Positions 42,162 through 51,093 of a stretch of DNA of 64,000 nt are shown one piece after another. A program made the translations under genes and the position numbers. Numbering within the stretch: the first letter of the stretch is position 1; each line of letters opens with the position of its first letter. This DNA comes from Streptomyces olivochromogenes (GTDB lineage Bacteria; Actinomycetota; Actinomycetes; Streptomycetales; Streptomycetaceae). Location: the NCBI RefSeq assembly GCF_001514115.1, contig NZ_KQ948458.1, forward strand, positions 166,497-230,496, read 5' to 3'. The notes beneath the pieces are model-generated. The model searched no databases. It was not told the DNA's origin and was given only the letters and a program-made list of their open reading frames with translations.

Positions 42162-43762
42162 GCGTACCCCTGCTCCGCCAGGAACCGCTGCCGATGGGCG
42201 GCGAAGTCCTGGTCGATGGTGTCGCGGGCGACGACGGAGTAGAAGTGCGCCTGGTGGCCGTCGGCCTTCGGGCGCAGCACGCGGCCGAGCCGCTGGGCCT
42301 CCTCCTGGCGCGAGCCGAAGGTGCCCGACACCTGGATGGCGACGGTCGCCTCCGGCAGGTCGATGGAGAAGTTGGCGACCTTCGACACGACGAGCACGCT
42401 GATCTCGCCCTCCCGGAAGGCGCCGAACAGCTTCTCCCGCTGCGCGTTGCTGGTCTCGCCCTTGATCACGGGCGCGTTCAAGTGCTCGCCCAGCTCGTCG
42501 AGTTGGTCGATGTACTGGCCGATCACAAGGATCTGCTGCCCCGCGAACTTCCGTACCAGCGCCTCGGTCACCTTCCGCTTGGTCGCGGTCGTCGCGCAGA
42601 AGCGGTACTTCTCCTCGGTCTCGGCGGTGGCGTACGCGAGCCGCTCGGAGTCGGTGAGGTTGACGCGGACCTCGACACAGTCGGCGGGCGCGATGTACCC
42701 CTGCGCCTCGATCTCCTTCCAGGGCGCGTCGAACCGCTTGGGCCCGATGAGCGAGAAGACGTCCGACTCGCGCCCGTCCTCGCGGACCAGGGTCGCGGTC
42801 AGGCCGAGGCGCCGCCGCGCCTGGAGATCGGCCGTGAACTTGAAGACGGGCGCGGGCAGCAGGTGCACCTCGTCGTAGACGATGAGTCCCCAGTCCCGGG
42901 AGTCGAACAGCTCCAGGTGGGGATAGACGCCCTTCCGCTTGGTCGTCAGCACCTGGTAGGTGGCGATGGTGACCGGGCGGATCTCCTTCCTCGTCCCGCT
43001 GTACTCGCCGATCTCGTCCTCGGTCAGCGAGGTCCGCTTCACCAGCTCGTGCTTCCACTGCCGGGCGGAGACGGTGTTGGTGACGAGGATGAGGGTGGTG
43101 GCCTTGGCCTGCGCCATGGACCCGGCGCCGACGAGCGTCTTCCCGGCTCCACAGGGCAGGACGACGACGCCCGACCCACCGTGCCAGAAGTTCTCCACGG
43201 CCTGCTTCTGGTACGGCCGCAGCGCCCAGCCGTCCTCCGCCAGCTCGATCGGGTGCGCCTCCCCGTCGACGTACCCGGCGAGGTCCTCGGCAGGCCAGCC
43301 CAGCTTCAGCAGCGTCTGCTTGATCTGCCCGCGCTCGGAGGGGTGCACGGCCACGGTGTCCGGGTCGATCCGGTTGCCGACGAGCGGGATGACCCGCTTC
43401 GACCGCAGGATCTCCTCCAGGACGGGCCGGTCGGTGGTGGTCAGGACCAGCCCGTGGGCCGGGTGCTTGCTGAGGGTGAGACGCCCGTAACGGTCCATCG
43501 TCTCGGCGATGTCGACGAGCAGTGCGTGCGGCACGGGGTAGCGGCTGAACTCGACGAGCGCGTCGACGACCTGCTCGGCGTCGTGGCCCGCGGCGCGCGC
43601 GTTCCACAGGCCGAGCGGCGTCACCCGGTAGGTGTGGATGTGCTCGGGCGCGCGCTCCAGCTCGGCGAACGGCGCGATGGCCCGACGGCAGGCGTCGGCC
43701 TGCTCGTGGTCGACTTCCAGGAGCAGGGTCTTGTCGCTCTGGACGATGAGGGGTCCGTTCAC
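42119..43762 (-). CDS. XPB/ERCC3-type DNA repair helicase
   Basis: The 547-aa superfamily-2 helicase has a bacterial XPB N-terminus, Walker A LPCGAGKTLVGAG, the DEVH box (IVYDEVHLLPA), the LTATLVREDGRE segment with the RED motif typical of XPB, and C-terminal QVSGTFGSRQEEAQRLGRVLRPK. It translocates on DNA 3' to 5' and probably serves nucleotide excision repair. In Streptomyces and Mycobacterium it sits beside the 866-aa partner encoded just upstream (75 bp). GTG start with AAAGGG ahead. Confidence 0.95.
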   Translation of the reverse strand: MNGPLIVQSDKTLLLEVDHEQADACRRAIAPFAELERAPEHIHTYRVTPLGLWNARAAGHDAEQVVDALVEFSRYPVPHALLVDIAETMDRYGRLTLSKHPAHGLVLTTTDRPVLEEILRSKRVIPLVGNRIDPDTVAVHPSERGQIKQTLLKLGWPAEDLAGYVDGEAHPIELAEDGWALRPYQKQAVENFWHGGSGVVVLPCGAGKTLVGAGSMAQAKATTLILVTNTVSARQWKHELVKRTSLTEDEIGEYSGTRKEIRPVTIATYQVLTTKRKGVYPHLELFDSRDWGLIVYDEVHLLPAPVFKFTADLQARRRLGLTATLVREDGRESDVFSLIGPKRFDAPWKEIEAQGYIAPADCVEVRVNLTDSERLAYATAETEEKYRFCATTATKRKVTEALVRKFAGQQILVIGQYIDQLDELGEHLNAPVIKGETSNAQREKLFGAFREGEISVLVVSKVANFSIDLPEATVAIQVSGTFGSRQEEAQRLGRVLRPKADGHQAHFYSVVARDTIDQDFAAHRQRFLAEQGYAYRIVDADELLADN

Positions 43763-43837
43763 ACCCGTCCCTTTCTGCGTGCCGTCACCCCGCGCGGATG
43801 ACCGGCCAAACGTCCAGTGTGCCTCACGGGGCGGTGA

Positions 43838-46438
43838 TCACGGCTGGTCGTCGGCGAGCTCGGCGACCCCCGTCACGCGGTGCAACGGATAAGTGCGGAC
43901 CTCGTCCGCGGTGTGGTCGTACGCCGTCACGAAGCCGCCCTCCACCCGGATCGGGGCGATCACGCGCTGGCTGGCGGCGCCCTCGGCGTTCACGTATCCG
44001 ATCCACACCGCCTCGCCGGTCATGACGGCGGCCTGCATGGTGGCGAGGGTCTCGGCGGAGCTGGTGCGCGGCAGCTCGCTGTTGCCCGGCGCCGGCGCCT
44101 GCGTGTCCTTGCGCGGGGTCGTGGAGGCAAGGTCACCGGCGCGGATGGCGCGGACCGCGGCACCGAGGAGCGTGGCGTCGGGCACCGGCGGGCCGTCCGG
44201 GACCGGCACGGGGGCGGAGCGCGGCGGGGTGCGGTGGGCGTGGGCGCGGGTGATCAGCACATCGCCCTCGGCGGACTCCGCGGCGGGCGCGAAGCCCATC
44301 GAGCGCAGGCCCTCCAGCAGGGCCGCCGGGTCGGCCAGGGCGGCGAGCACGGTGGGTGCGAGGCGGCGCAGCCGCAGTCCCTGCGAGCGCTTGTCGGCGA
44401 GGATCTCGCTCAGCAGCGCGTCGTCGTCGCAACGCACGTACGCCGAGGCCGCCCCGATCCGCAGATGGCCGTGCCTGCGCGCCACGTCGTCGATCAGATA
44501 GGCGAGCGGCTGCGGGACGGGCGTGCGGGAGTGGGCCGCGAGGAACGCGTGCAGGTCCGAGGCCGACCGGCCCGCGTCCAGAGCGCGCCGTACCGACCCC
44601 GGAGTGAAGCGGTAGACCGTCGCCCCACCCTTCGACTCGACGTCCGCGAGCACGCCGAGCGTGTCGGCGAGGGGCCGCTCCAGCGGGCCGGGGGCGACGG
44701 CGGTCAGGTCCGCCTGGAGGAGGACGTGGTCCAGCGGCTCGGGCAGCAGCGGGGCGAGGAGCCGGGCGGCGTGGGCGACGGCAGCGGCCTGCTCGGCGGG
44801 GGAGCGCGGGGTTTCGGAGAGGGGGGCCTCGACGGCGGGGCGGTGGTGCTTGTGGGCGGGGAGCTTGTCGCCGGGACCGGACGGGGCGCGCGCCCCGCTC
44901 TCCCGGGCGCTCGCCGACGGCAGCCCCAGCAGCGCCCGCCCCTGCGCCGAGAGGGCGCCCCGGCCGGTGACTCCCAGCAGCTCCGACTCGGACAGCGTCC
45001 ACCGGGCGAGCCGGGCCCGCAGATCCTCGGCCGCGCTCCGGTCCCCGCGCAGCGGACGCTCCCACTGGAGGTGGGCGAGGACCGAGTCCGGGGTGGCGGC
45101 GGCGCCCTCGGGCAGGGTGGCGAGGAGGGCGAGGACGCGGTGGCGGACCTCGGGGGCCGCCGAGCGGTCGAGGCCGGGGCCCAGCGCCGACAACGTACGG
45201 TCCTTCGTGTCCCGCCCGCCGATCAGGCCCGCCGTACGGGTCGCGGCCAGCCACGCGGAGGTGAGCGTGGCCCACCGTTCGGCGGCGGGCCTCTCCAGCC
45301 ACTCGTCATAGGCGGGGGTGGCCGCGTACCGCTCGTCGGCCTCCCCGTCCGAGGCCAGCAGCCCCGCCGCGTAGGCGAGCTCGACCCAGAACGCGGCGAT
45401 CGGCTCCGCGACGTCCAGTGCCACCGCCGTCCGCTTCAGGTCCCGCACGCTGAGCCCACCGGCGCGCAGTACGGCGGGCCCGCCCTCGTGCCAGTCCTTC
45501 AGCAGCTCCTCGACGGTGGCGAGCGCCGTGTACGCCTGGCCCGCCGCCGCACTGTCCACAACCTGTGGACGATGCGTCCGCGCGGCCTCGACCGCCGGGG
45601 CCACCGGTTCCGTCACCCGGTGCGCGCGGCCCGCCCGCAGATGCAGGGCGACCTCCCGGGGCAGTACGACCGTGCCGGGCGCCGTCGGCAGCAGCAGCCC
45701 GCGGTCGATCAGCCAGCGCAGATGGCGTGCCGGGTCGGCGGTCACCTGGCCGTACGGCGGCCCCCACACCAGCCGGGACAGCACGTCCACCGCCTCGGCC
45801 GGGGCGGTGTCGAGGAGCGCCGACATCCGGGACCGGTCGGTGAACAGCGCGGTGAGCGAGGCGACGGCGGAGACGGAGTCGTGGGTGGTCGGCAGTCCGG
45901 CCTCGGCCACGATCTCCTGGATGCGCCCCGGGGACATCCCGGCCGTGGCTTCGGCGACGGTCGGGCCAAGGCCAGTGGGGGACGGGTGCTGGGGGGACGG
46001 CGCGAGCAGCTCGCGCGCCGTCCGTACGAGGCGCAGGCGGTCGTCGGGGCCCCACACCAGGGCCTGCTCGCGGAGCGTCCCCAGGGCGTGCGGGAACGCC
46101 GCCGTGACCGCCGGGTCGTTGTCGTCGCCCGCCAGCAGTGCGAGCAGTTCGTCGCGCGCCGCCGGGTCCGACGCGACGGCGAGGGCCTCCGCGGTCTGGA
46201 GCGCGAACCGGTCCAGGCGCTCCAGGGCGCGGACCACCGAGGCGCGGGTGCCGGCGCGGGTGGCGAGCTGGGTGAGGTCCGTGGGGACGGGGGTGATGAG
46301 GTCGGGGCGGGTGCGGAGGAGGGCCGACAGGGAGGCGTCGTCCCGGGCGCGGAGAGCTTCCGCGAGGGAGCGCGGAGCGGTGCCCTGCGGGGCGGGGTCC
46401 GGGGTTCGGTCCGGCGTGGGGTGCTCCTCTGTGCTCAT
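43838..46438 (-). CDS. XPB-associated large protein with C-terminal WYL-like segment
   Basis: The 866-aa protein belongs to the actinobacterial family annotated as helicase-associated or XPB/Ssl2-like (Rv0862c type in M. tuberculosis), always near XPB. It has no Walker A, so it is not a helicase itself. The middle looks like repeated winged-helix modules (LSVRDLKRTAVALDVAEPIAAFWVELAYAAGLL). The tail AVWIGYVNAEGAASQRVIAPIRVEGGFVTAYDHTADEVRTYPLHRVTGV is WYL-like, a fold that senses ligands or binds single-stranded DNA. A regulatory or loading partner of XPB is inferred. The long plus-strand frame over it is a shadow. Confidence 0.85.
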   Translation of the reverse strand: MSTEEHPTPDRTPDPAPQGTAPRSLAEALRARDDASLSALLRTRPDLITPVPTDLTQLATRAGTRASVVRALERLDRFALQTAEALAVASDPAARDELLALLAGDDNDPAVTAAFPHALGTLREQALVWGPDDRLRLVRTARELLAPSPQHPSPTGLGPTVAEATAGMSPGRIQEIVAEAGLPTTHDSVSAVASLTALFTDRSRMSALLDTAPAEAVDVLSRLVWGPPYGQVTADPARHLRWLIDRGLLLPTAPGTVVLPREVALHLRAGRAHRVTEPVAPAVEAARTHRPQVVDSAAAGQAYTALATVEELLKDWHEGGPAVLRAGGLSVRDLKRTAVALDVAEPIAAFWVELAYAAGLLASDGEADERYAATPAYDEWLERPAAERWATLTSAWLAATRTAGLIGGRDTKDRTLSALGPGLDRSAAPEVRHRVLALLATLPEGAAATPDSVLAHLQWERPLRGDRSAAEDLRARLARWTLSESELLGVTGRGALSAQGRALLGLPSASARESGARAPSGPGDKLPAHKHHRPAVEAPLSETPRSPAEQAAAVAHAARLLAPLLPEPLDHVLLQADLTAVAPGPLERPLADTLGVLADVESKGGATVYRFTPGSVRRALDAGRSASDLHAFLAAHSRTPVPQPLAYLIDDVARRHGHLRIGAASAYVRCDDDALLSEILADKRSQGLRLRRLAPTVLAALADPAALLEGLRSMGFAPAAESAEGDVLITRAHAHRTPPRSAPVPVPDGPPVPDATLLGAAVRAIRAGDLASTTPRKDTQAPAPGNSELPRTSSAETLATMQAAVMTGEAVWIGYVNAEGAASQRVIAPIRVEGGFVTAYDHTADEVRTYPLHRVTGVAELADDQP

Positions 46439-46535
46439 CCGCTCAACGGTAGTGGTTTCTCGCCCCCGCCGCCCCTACCCTCCCCATCCCCGGGGCTCCG
46501 CCCCGGACCCCGGGTGTGTTGTCCGGCTGACGGCC

Positions 46536-46634
46536 GGTGGGGGCTGGTCGCGCAGTTCCCCGCGCCCCTGGGGCACGGGGCTGCGCCCCGGCGCCGCTTC
46601 AGAGGCGCGGGGAACTGCGCGCCAAGCCCCCACC
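46536..46634. repeat. Inverted pair of GCGCGGGGAACTGCGCG-family repeats (copies 7 and 8)
   Basis: Copy 7 (46536-46568) is reversed and copy 8 (46604-46634) is forward. They face each other across 35 bp, so single-stranded DNA or RNA could fold into an approximately 31-bp hairpin with few mismatches. The loop contains GGGGCACGGGGCTGCGCCCCGGCG. The pair lies between divergent genes (starts at 46438 and 46747) and holds no coding sequence. A CCCCGGGGCTCCGCCCCGG hairpin element is at about 46487-46507. Confidence 0.9.
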
Positions 46635-46746
46635 GTCCCGCGGCCGACGAACCCGCCCCGGGGGTCTGGGGGGCGAAGAACTCGGGGTGTACGCGGTACC
46701 GTCGTGGCCACGGGGTTTACAACGTGCGCGCCCCGGAGGGGACTTC

Positions 46747-47820
46747 GTGGGGATTGAGAGCGACCAGCTCGTATTCGACTATCTGAGCCGCGTCGGAGAC
46801 CTGGCCCAGCAGCGCCAGCTGCCCTCGGCCACCCGCATGCGACTCGTCTCGGAGCTGCGCAACGAGATCGACCGACGCCGGGCGAAGGCCCCCGTCGACA
46901 GCCCGGCCGCCGTCCGCCGCATCCTCTCCCGCCTCGGCACCCCGGACGACATCGTCGCCGCCGCCCGCGAGGGCGCCCCCGAGGCCGGTACGGACACCTG
47001 GGCCGCCGTCCCCACCCAGCGCGCCGGCGAGGCCGACGAGCGCCCCAAGGGCCTGCGCCGAGTCGTTCCGAGGCCACGCCCGGCGGAGCCGAAACCCGCG
47101 CCCCGTCCCACCGAGGCCGACGGCGCCCCGTCCCCGCCCCACCTCGCGAGCACGCACGAACTGGGCGACAGCTCCGAGGATCCGGACTGGTGGCGCAAGG
47201 ACACCAGCCCGTTCGGACTGGGGGACAGCGTGCCGGGATTCGTCGGCGGCGTGGAGATCCCCGAACTGCTCAAGCCGCCACCGAAGCACGAGGACAAGGA
47301 CGACGACGAGGACGCGACCGAGGACGAGGGCGATCCGGCCAAGTCCTCCAAGTTCTCCAGGTTCCCCAAACCCTCCAAGTCCTCCAAGCCGGCGAAGCCT
47401 TCCAAGGCGCCCAAGGCCGACAAGCCCGCCCCCGTCGAAGAGGCCGACGTCGTCGCGCCCCGTCGCCGGCTTCCCCGCCCCGGCAACTGGAGCAACCCCC
47501 TCCTTCTGCTGGCCGCCGTCCTCCTCGTCGTCGGCGCCGCCCTCGGCAACTGGTTCGCCCTCGGCCTCGGCTGGCTCATCGCCTGGGCCTCCCGCCGGCT
47601 GAGCCCCGTCGAGTCGAAGTGGGCCGTGCTCGGCATGCCGGGGCTGGCCGTGACGGCGGGCGTCGTCTGGCTGTGGGGCCGTACGGACGGCCGCTGGGGC
47701 GATCCGATCGTCAAGGGGCACATGAACGAGGCGGTCGCGCAGACCTGGCCCTGGGTGGTCAGGGGCGCGGCCGTGACCTCGGCGCTGTACCTGGTGTGGC
47801 GCTCACAGCGACGCCGCTGA
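46747..47820 (+). CDS. Integral membrane protein with N-terminal HAAS-type domain
   Basis: The 357-aa protein starts with a HAAS/DUF1700-like helical domain (FDYLSRVGDLAQQRQLPSATRMRLVSELRNEIDRRRA...VRRILSRLGTPDDIVAAAREG). A long disordered segment (about 80-240) follows, with charged and SKPAKPSKAPK-type Lys/Ser/Pro repeats, then about four membrane helices (NPLLLLAAVLLVVGAALGNWFALGLGWLIAWASRRL onward). HAAS domains are usually partners of PadR-type regulators, but none is adjacent. The GTG has GGAGGGG ahead. Role unknown. Confidence 0.8.
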   Translation: MGIESDQLVFDYLSRVGDLAQQRQLPSATRMRLVSELRNEIDRRRAKAPVDSPAAVRRILSRLGTPDDIVAAAREGAPEAGTDTWAAVPTQRAGEADERPKGLRRVVPRPRPAEPKPAPRPTEADGAPSPPHLASTHELGDSSEDPDWWRKDTSPFGLGDSVPGFVGGVEIPELLKPPPKHEDKDDDEDATEDEGDPAKSSKFSRFPKPSKSSKPAKPSKAPKADKPAPVEEADVVAPRRRLPRPGNWSNPLLLLAAVLLVVGAALGNWFALGLGWLIAWASRRLSPVESKWAVLGMPGLAVTAGVVWLWGRTDGRWGDPIVKGHMNEAVAQTWPWVVRGAAVTSALYLVWRSQRRR

Positions 47821-47894
47821 CCCGCGAGGACGCCGCTGACCCGCGCGACCGACCGCCACCGGCCACCACATGGGCACTTGGGCAGGTGGGCACA

Positions 47895-48566
47895 ATGGTC
47901 CATATGCCTATCGCATCGACGACCCCCCGATCTCCCCACCTGCTGACCGTCGGCTTCGACCTCGACATGACCCTGATCGACTCCCGCCCCGGCATCCACG
48001 CCTGCTACCAGGCACTTGCGGAGCGCACGGGGACGTACATCGACTGCGACCTGACCATCACCCGGCTCGGACCGCCGCTGGCGGAGGAGTTGATCAACTG
48101 GTTCCCGGCGGACCAGGTGCCCGCGGTCGCCGACCTCTACCGCGAGATGTACCCGGTGCACGCCATCACCGGCACACTCGCGATGCCCGGCGCCCGCGAG
48201 GCCGTCGCCGCGGTCCGCGCGGCGGGCGGGCGCGCGGTCGTCGTCACCGCGAAGTGGGAGCCCAACGCCAAGCTGCATCTGGACCACCTGGGCATCGACG
48301 CCGACGCGGTCGTCGGCAACCTGTGGGCCGAGCAGAAGGCGCAGGCGCTGCGGGAGCACGGCGCGAGCGTGTACGTCGGCGACCACACCGGCGACGTCCG
48401 CGGCGCGCGCACCGCGGACGCGTACTCCGTCGCGGTCGCCACCGGCCCGTGCGACGCGGCGGAGTTGCGCGCGGCGGGCGCGGATGTCGTGCTGGCCGAC
48501 CTGACGGAGTTCCCGGCGTGGCTGAGCGACTACCGCGGGGACTACCGGGAGGCCGTACGGGCCTGA
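47895..48566 (+). CDS. HAD-superfamily phosphatase, phosphoglycolate-phosphatase-like
   Basis: The 223-aa protein has HAD motif I GFDLDMTLIDSRPG (nucleophile Asp in DLD), motif II VVVTAKWEPNAKLHLDHLG and motif IV YVGDHTGDVRGARTA. The small cap and size fit the Gph/beta-PGM branch. Motif I is DLDMT, with Met in place of the usual Gly of DxDGT. Substrate unknown. ATG 47895 or ATG 47904 could be the start. The 3' end overlaps the convergent small membrane protein gene by 25 bp. Confidence 0.87.
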   Translation: MVHMPIASTTPRSPHLLTVGFDLDMTLIDSRPGIHACYQALAERTGTYIDCDLTITRLGPPLAEELINWFPADQVPAVADLYREMYPVHAITGTLAMPGAREAVAAVRAAGGRAVVVTAKWEPNAKLHLDHLGIDADAVVGNLWAEQKAQALREHGASVYVGDHTGDVRGARTADAYSVAVATGPCDAAELRAAGADVVLADLTEFPAWLSDYRGDYREAVRA

Positions 48567-48808
48567 ATCGCGCGGGCCTGACGGCGTCCCGCGGCGACGG
48601 ACCGCAGCACCCCCGCCGCGGCGATCAGGAAGCCGACGCCCATGAGCATGCTCAAGCCGAACATGTACGTCGGAAAAGGCGTCGTATGGAGGAGTAGCGG
48701 GGCCACGGTGACGAGTGTGGCCACGGCTCCGACGAAGAACACGATGGCACCGGCACGGATCAGCCGGTCACCGGGCTCGGTGGAATTCGCTTGGGTTTTG
48801 TCACGCAC
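48542..48808 (-). CDS. Small membrane protein, 88 aa
   Basis: The product has two membrane helices (AGAIVFFVGAVATLVTVAPLLL and YMFGLSMLMGVGFLIAAAGVL) and a basic C-terminus (RSVAAGRRQARAIQARTASR). The GTG at 48808 begins VRDKTQANSTEPGDRLIRAG. It is a recognisable kind of conserved actinobacterial two-helix protein without known function, convergent with the HAD gene. Confidence 0.75.
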   Translation of the reverse strand: MRDKTQANSTEPGDRLIRAGAIVFFVGAVATLVTVAPLLLHTTPFPTYMFGLSMLMGVGFLIAAAGVLRSVAAGRRQARAIQARTASR

Positions 48809-49014
48809 CGGACCAGGGTAGTTCCCAGCGCGAAGGAACAATCCGGCGACGTCTTGTCACCGGCCCCGGGACCATTAGCCTTGGTACCGGCGGGTCCGAC
48901 GACCCGCTGTAGTGCTATCCGGGGCAGTTTCCGACCGTTGCCCGTGCAACGGTCCGAGTGTGCGCCCGCGCAGTTTCAGAGCAGTTTCCGACGAGTACGA
49001 GGACGAGGACAGAC

Positions 49015-49398
49015 GTGCCTACCGGCAAGGTCAAGTGGTTCAACAGCGAGAAGGGCTTCGGCTTTCTCTCCCGCGACGACGGCGGCGACGTCTTCGTTCA
49101 TTCCTCGGTCCTGCCCGCCGGAGTAGATGTGCTCAAGCCCGGCCAGCGCGTGGAGTTCGGCGTCGTCGCCGGCCAGCGCGGTGACCAGGCGCTTTCGGTG
49201 ACCATCCTGGACCCGACCCCCTCCGTCGCGGCCGCCCAGCGCCGTAAGCCGGACGAACTGGCCTCCATCGTGCAGGATCTGACGACCCTTCTCGAGAACA
49301 TCACGCCGATGCTGGAGAAGGGCCGCTACCCGGACAAGGCCTCCGGCAAGAAGATCGCGGGCCTCCTGCGCGCGGTCGCCGACCAACTCGACGTATAG
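49015..49398 (+). CDS. Cold-shock-domain protein with C-terminal extension (CspB type, 127 aa)
   Basis: Residues 1-66 are a cold-shock domain with GKVKWFNSEKGFGFLSRDDGGDVFVHSSVL (RNP1 and RNP2 intact). Residues 67-127 form a helical extension (RRKPDELASIVQDLTTLLENITPMLEKGRYPDKASGKKIAGLLRAVADQLDV) absent from ordinary 67-aa Csp proteins, but present in the longer mycobacterial CspB group. The extension may mediate oligomerisation or a protein contact. GTG 49015 follows GAGGAC. Confidence 0.92.
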   Translation: MPTGKVKWFNSEKGFGFLSRDDGGDVFVHSSVLPAGVDVLKPGQRVEFGVVAGQRGDQALSVTILDPTPSVAAAQRRKPDELASIVQDLTTLLENITPMLEKGRYPDKASGKKIAGLLRAVADQLDV

Positions 49399-49488
49399 CC
49401 CACGGGCGGGCGGAAGGAAGCGCCGGAAGCGTATGCGGGCCGAGGGGCGTGATCAGCCCCTCGGTCCCGTCCGTACCGTCGGCCGGGA

Positions 49489-50352
49489 TCAGGGGAACGA
49501 CAGGGCGTGGGGTCCGAGCGCCGGGACCAGCCCTTCGGCGGCGGCGCGGGTGAGCAGGCCCCGGATCGCGGCGTAGCCGTCCTCCCCGAGATCGGCGGTG
49601 AACTCGTTGACGTACAGGCCGATGTGCTGGTCGGCGACGGCCGGGTCCATCTCCTGGGCGTGTTCGAGGACGTAGGGGCGGGAGGCCTCCGGGTCGTCCC
49701 AGGCGGCGCGGACCGAGGCGCGGGTGGCGTCGGCGAGGTCCTTCAGACGCTCCTCGCCCAGCGCGCGCTTGGCGATGATCGCGCCGAGGGGGATGGGCAG
49801 TCCGGTCGTGCGCTCCCAGTGCTCGCCCATGTCGGCGAGCTTGTGCAGCCCGTAGTTCTGGTACGTGAAACGGGCCTCGTGGATGACGAGTCCGGCGTCG
49901 ACCTTCCCGTCCCGTACCGCCGGCATGATCTCGTGGAAGGGCATGACGACGATCTCGCCGACCCCGCCGGGAACGGTGTCCGCGGCCCAGAGACGGAAGA
50001 GCAGGTAGGCGGTCGACCGCTCGCTCGGCACGGCGACCGTGCGCCCGGTCAGGTCCGCGTCCGGCTCACGGGTGAGGACCAGGGGCCCGCAGCCCCGGCC
50101 CAGCGCACCCCCGCACGGCAGCAGCGCGTACTCGTCGAGGACGTACGGCAGGACGGCGTACGACACCTTCAGCACGTCGAACTCGCCGCGCTCGGCCATG
50201 CCGTTGGTGATGTCGATGTCCGCGAAAGTCACGTCGAGCGCGGGCGCGCCCGGGACGCGGCCGTGGGCCCAGGCGTCGAAGACGAAGGTGTCGTTCGGGC
50301 AGGGCGAGTACGCGATCTGCAGCGTCTTCTCAGGGCTGGTGGTCTGGGTCAT
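49489..50352 (-). CDS. mqnD: 1,4-dihydroxy-6-naphthoate synthase (futalosine menaquinone pathway)
   Basis: MqnD turns cyclic dehypoxanthinyl futalosine into 1,4-dihydroxy-6-naphthoate. The 287-aa periplasmic-binding-protein-like enzyme shows IAYSPCPNDTFVFDAWAHG, KVSYAVLPYVLDEYALLPCGGALGRGCGPLVL, VPSERSTAYLLFRLW and VDAGLVIHEARFTYQNYGL, including the catalytic His in HEARF. It overlaps the end of mqnB by 23 bp. Streptomyces makes menaquinone by this route. Confidence 0.95.
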   Translation of the reverse strand: MTQTTSPEKTLQIAYSPCPNDTFVFDAWAHGRVPGAPALDVTFADIDITNGMAERGEFDVLKVSYAVLPYVLDEYALLPCGGALGRGCGPLVLTREPDADLTGRTVAVPSERSTAYLLFRLWAADTVPGGVGEIVVMPFHEIMPAVRDGKVDAGLVIHEARFTYQNYGLHKLADMGEHWERTTGLPIPLGAIIAKRALGEERLKDLADATRASVRAAWDDPEASRPYVLEHAQEMDPAVADQHIGLYVNEFTADLGEDGYAAIRGLLTRAAAEGLVPALGPHALSFP

Positions 50353-51073
50353 GTGGGTTCCAACTCTCCAGGACGGGCGCGAGCTTCCCGAACGCCTCGG
50401 TGAGGGCCGCGAGAGCCTCTCCGATGCGCCAGGCGGCGCGGTCGCGCGGGCCGACGGGGTTGGAGACCGCGCGCATCTCCAGCACGGGCACACCGTGCGC
50501 GGCGGCCGCCTCGGCCACCCCGAAGCCCTCCATGGCCTCGGCGAGGGCGCGCGGGTGGCGGGCCCGCAGCTCGGCGGCGCGCTCGGCGCTGCCGGTCACG
50601 GTGGACACGGTCAGTACGGTTCCGGCGCGTCCACCGGTGGCCGACACGACTTCTCGTACGAGTGATTGTGGTGGACGGTGGCTGACGGTCCCGAACCCGA
50701 GCTCGGTGACCGGCAGGAACCCGTCCGCGGTCTCGGCGCCCAGGTCCGCCACGGTGATCTCGTCGGCGACGACGAGGGATCCCACCGGGGCCTGAGGCTG
50801 AAAACCGCCCCCGATGCCGGTGGAGACGACGAGGTCGTAGGGGGCGCCGTCCAGGGCGGCCGCGGTGAGCGCGCCCGCGGTGGACGCGGCGGCCGGAGCG
50901 GGTCCCACCCCGGCGGCCAGCAGATCGAGGGTCACGCGGGCGGCCGTGCTGTCACGGGAGGCCGGGGACAGCCGCTCCAGGGTCGTCCCTGGCAGCCGCA
51001 GCGAACGGCCGGCGGCAGGGAACGCCCCGGCCACCGCGTCCCTCTCCACGGGAACGGCGGTGGCCACCAGCAC
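50330..51073 (-). CDS. mqnB: Futalosine hydrolase
   Basis: MqnB removes hypoxanthine from futalosine to give dehypoxanthinyl futalosine. The 247-aa protein is of the nucleoside phosphorylase/MTA-SAH nucleosidase fold: VLVATAVPVERDAV at the start, LDLLAAGVGPAPAAASTAGAL, VVSTGIGGGFQPQAPVGSLVVADEITVADLG and AEAMEGFGVAEAAAAHGVPVLEMRAVSNPVGPRDRAAWRI. The GTG at 51073 is 20 bp past the lipoprotein gene; no strong ribosome site. It is translationally coupled to mqnD. Confidence 0.94.
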   Translation of the reverse strand: MLVATAVPVERDAVAGAFPAAGRSLRLPGTTLERLSPASRDSTAARVTLDLLAAGVGPAPAAASTAGALTAAALDGAPYDLVVSTGIGGGFQPQAPVGSLVVADEITVADLGAETADGFLPVTELGFGTVSHRPPQSLVREVVSATGGRAGTVLTVSTVTGSAERAAELRARHPRALAEAMEGFGVAEAAAAHGVPVLEMRAVSNPVGPRDRAAWRIGEALAALTEAFGKLAPVLESWNPHDPDHQP

Positions 51074-51093
51074 CTTCAGCCCAGCGGCAGCGA

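Noticed and set aside
41108..43801. 897-residue plus-strand frame over the GT87 and XPB genes
   Set aside because: Covers the antisense of XPB; composition is low-complexity (GRRGRR, GQE), with no family motif.
43880..46786. 968-residue plus-strand frame opposite the XPB partner
   Set aside because: Shadow of the 866-aa gene, no start signal and no domain.
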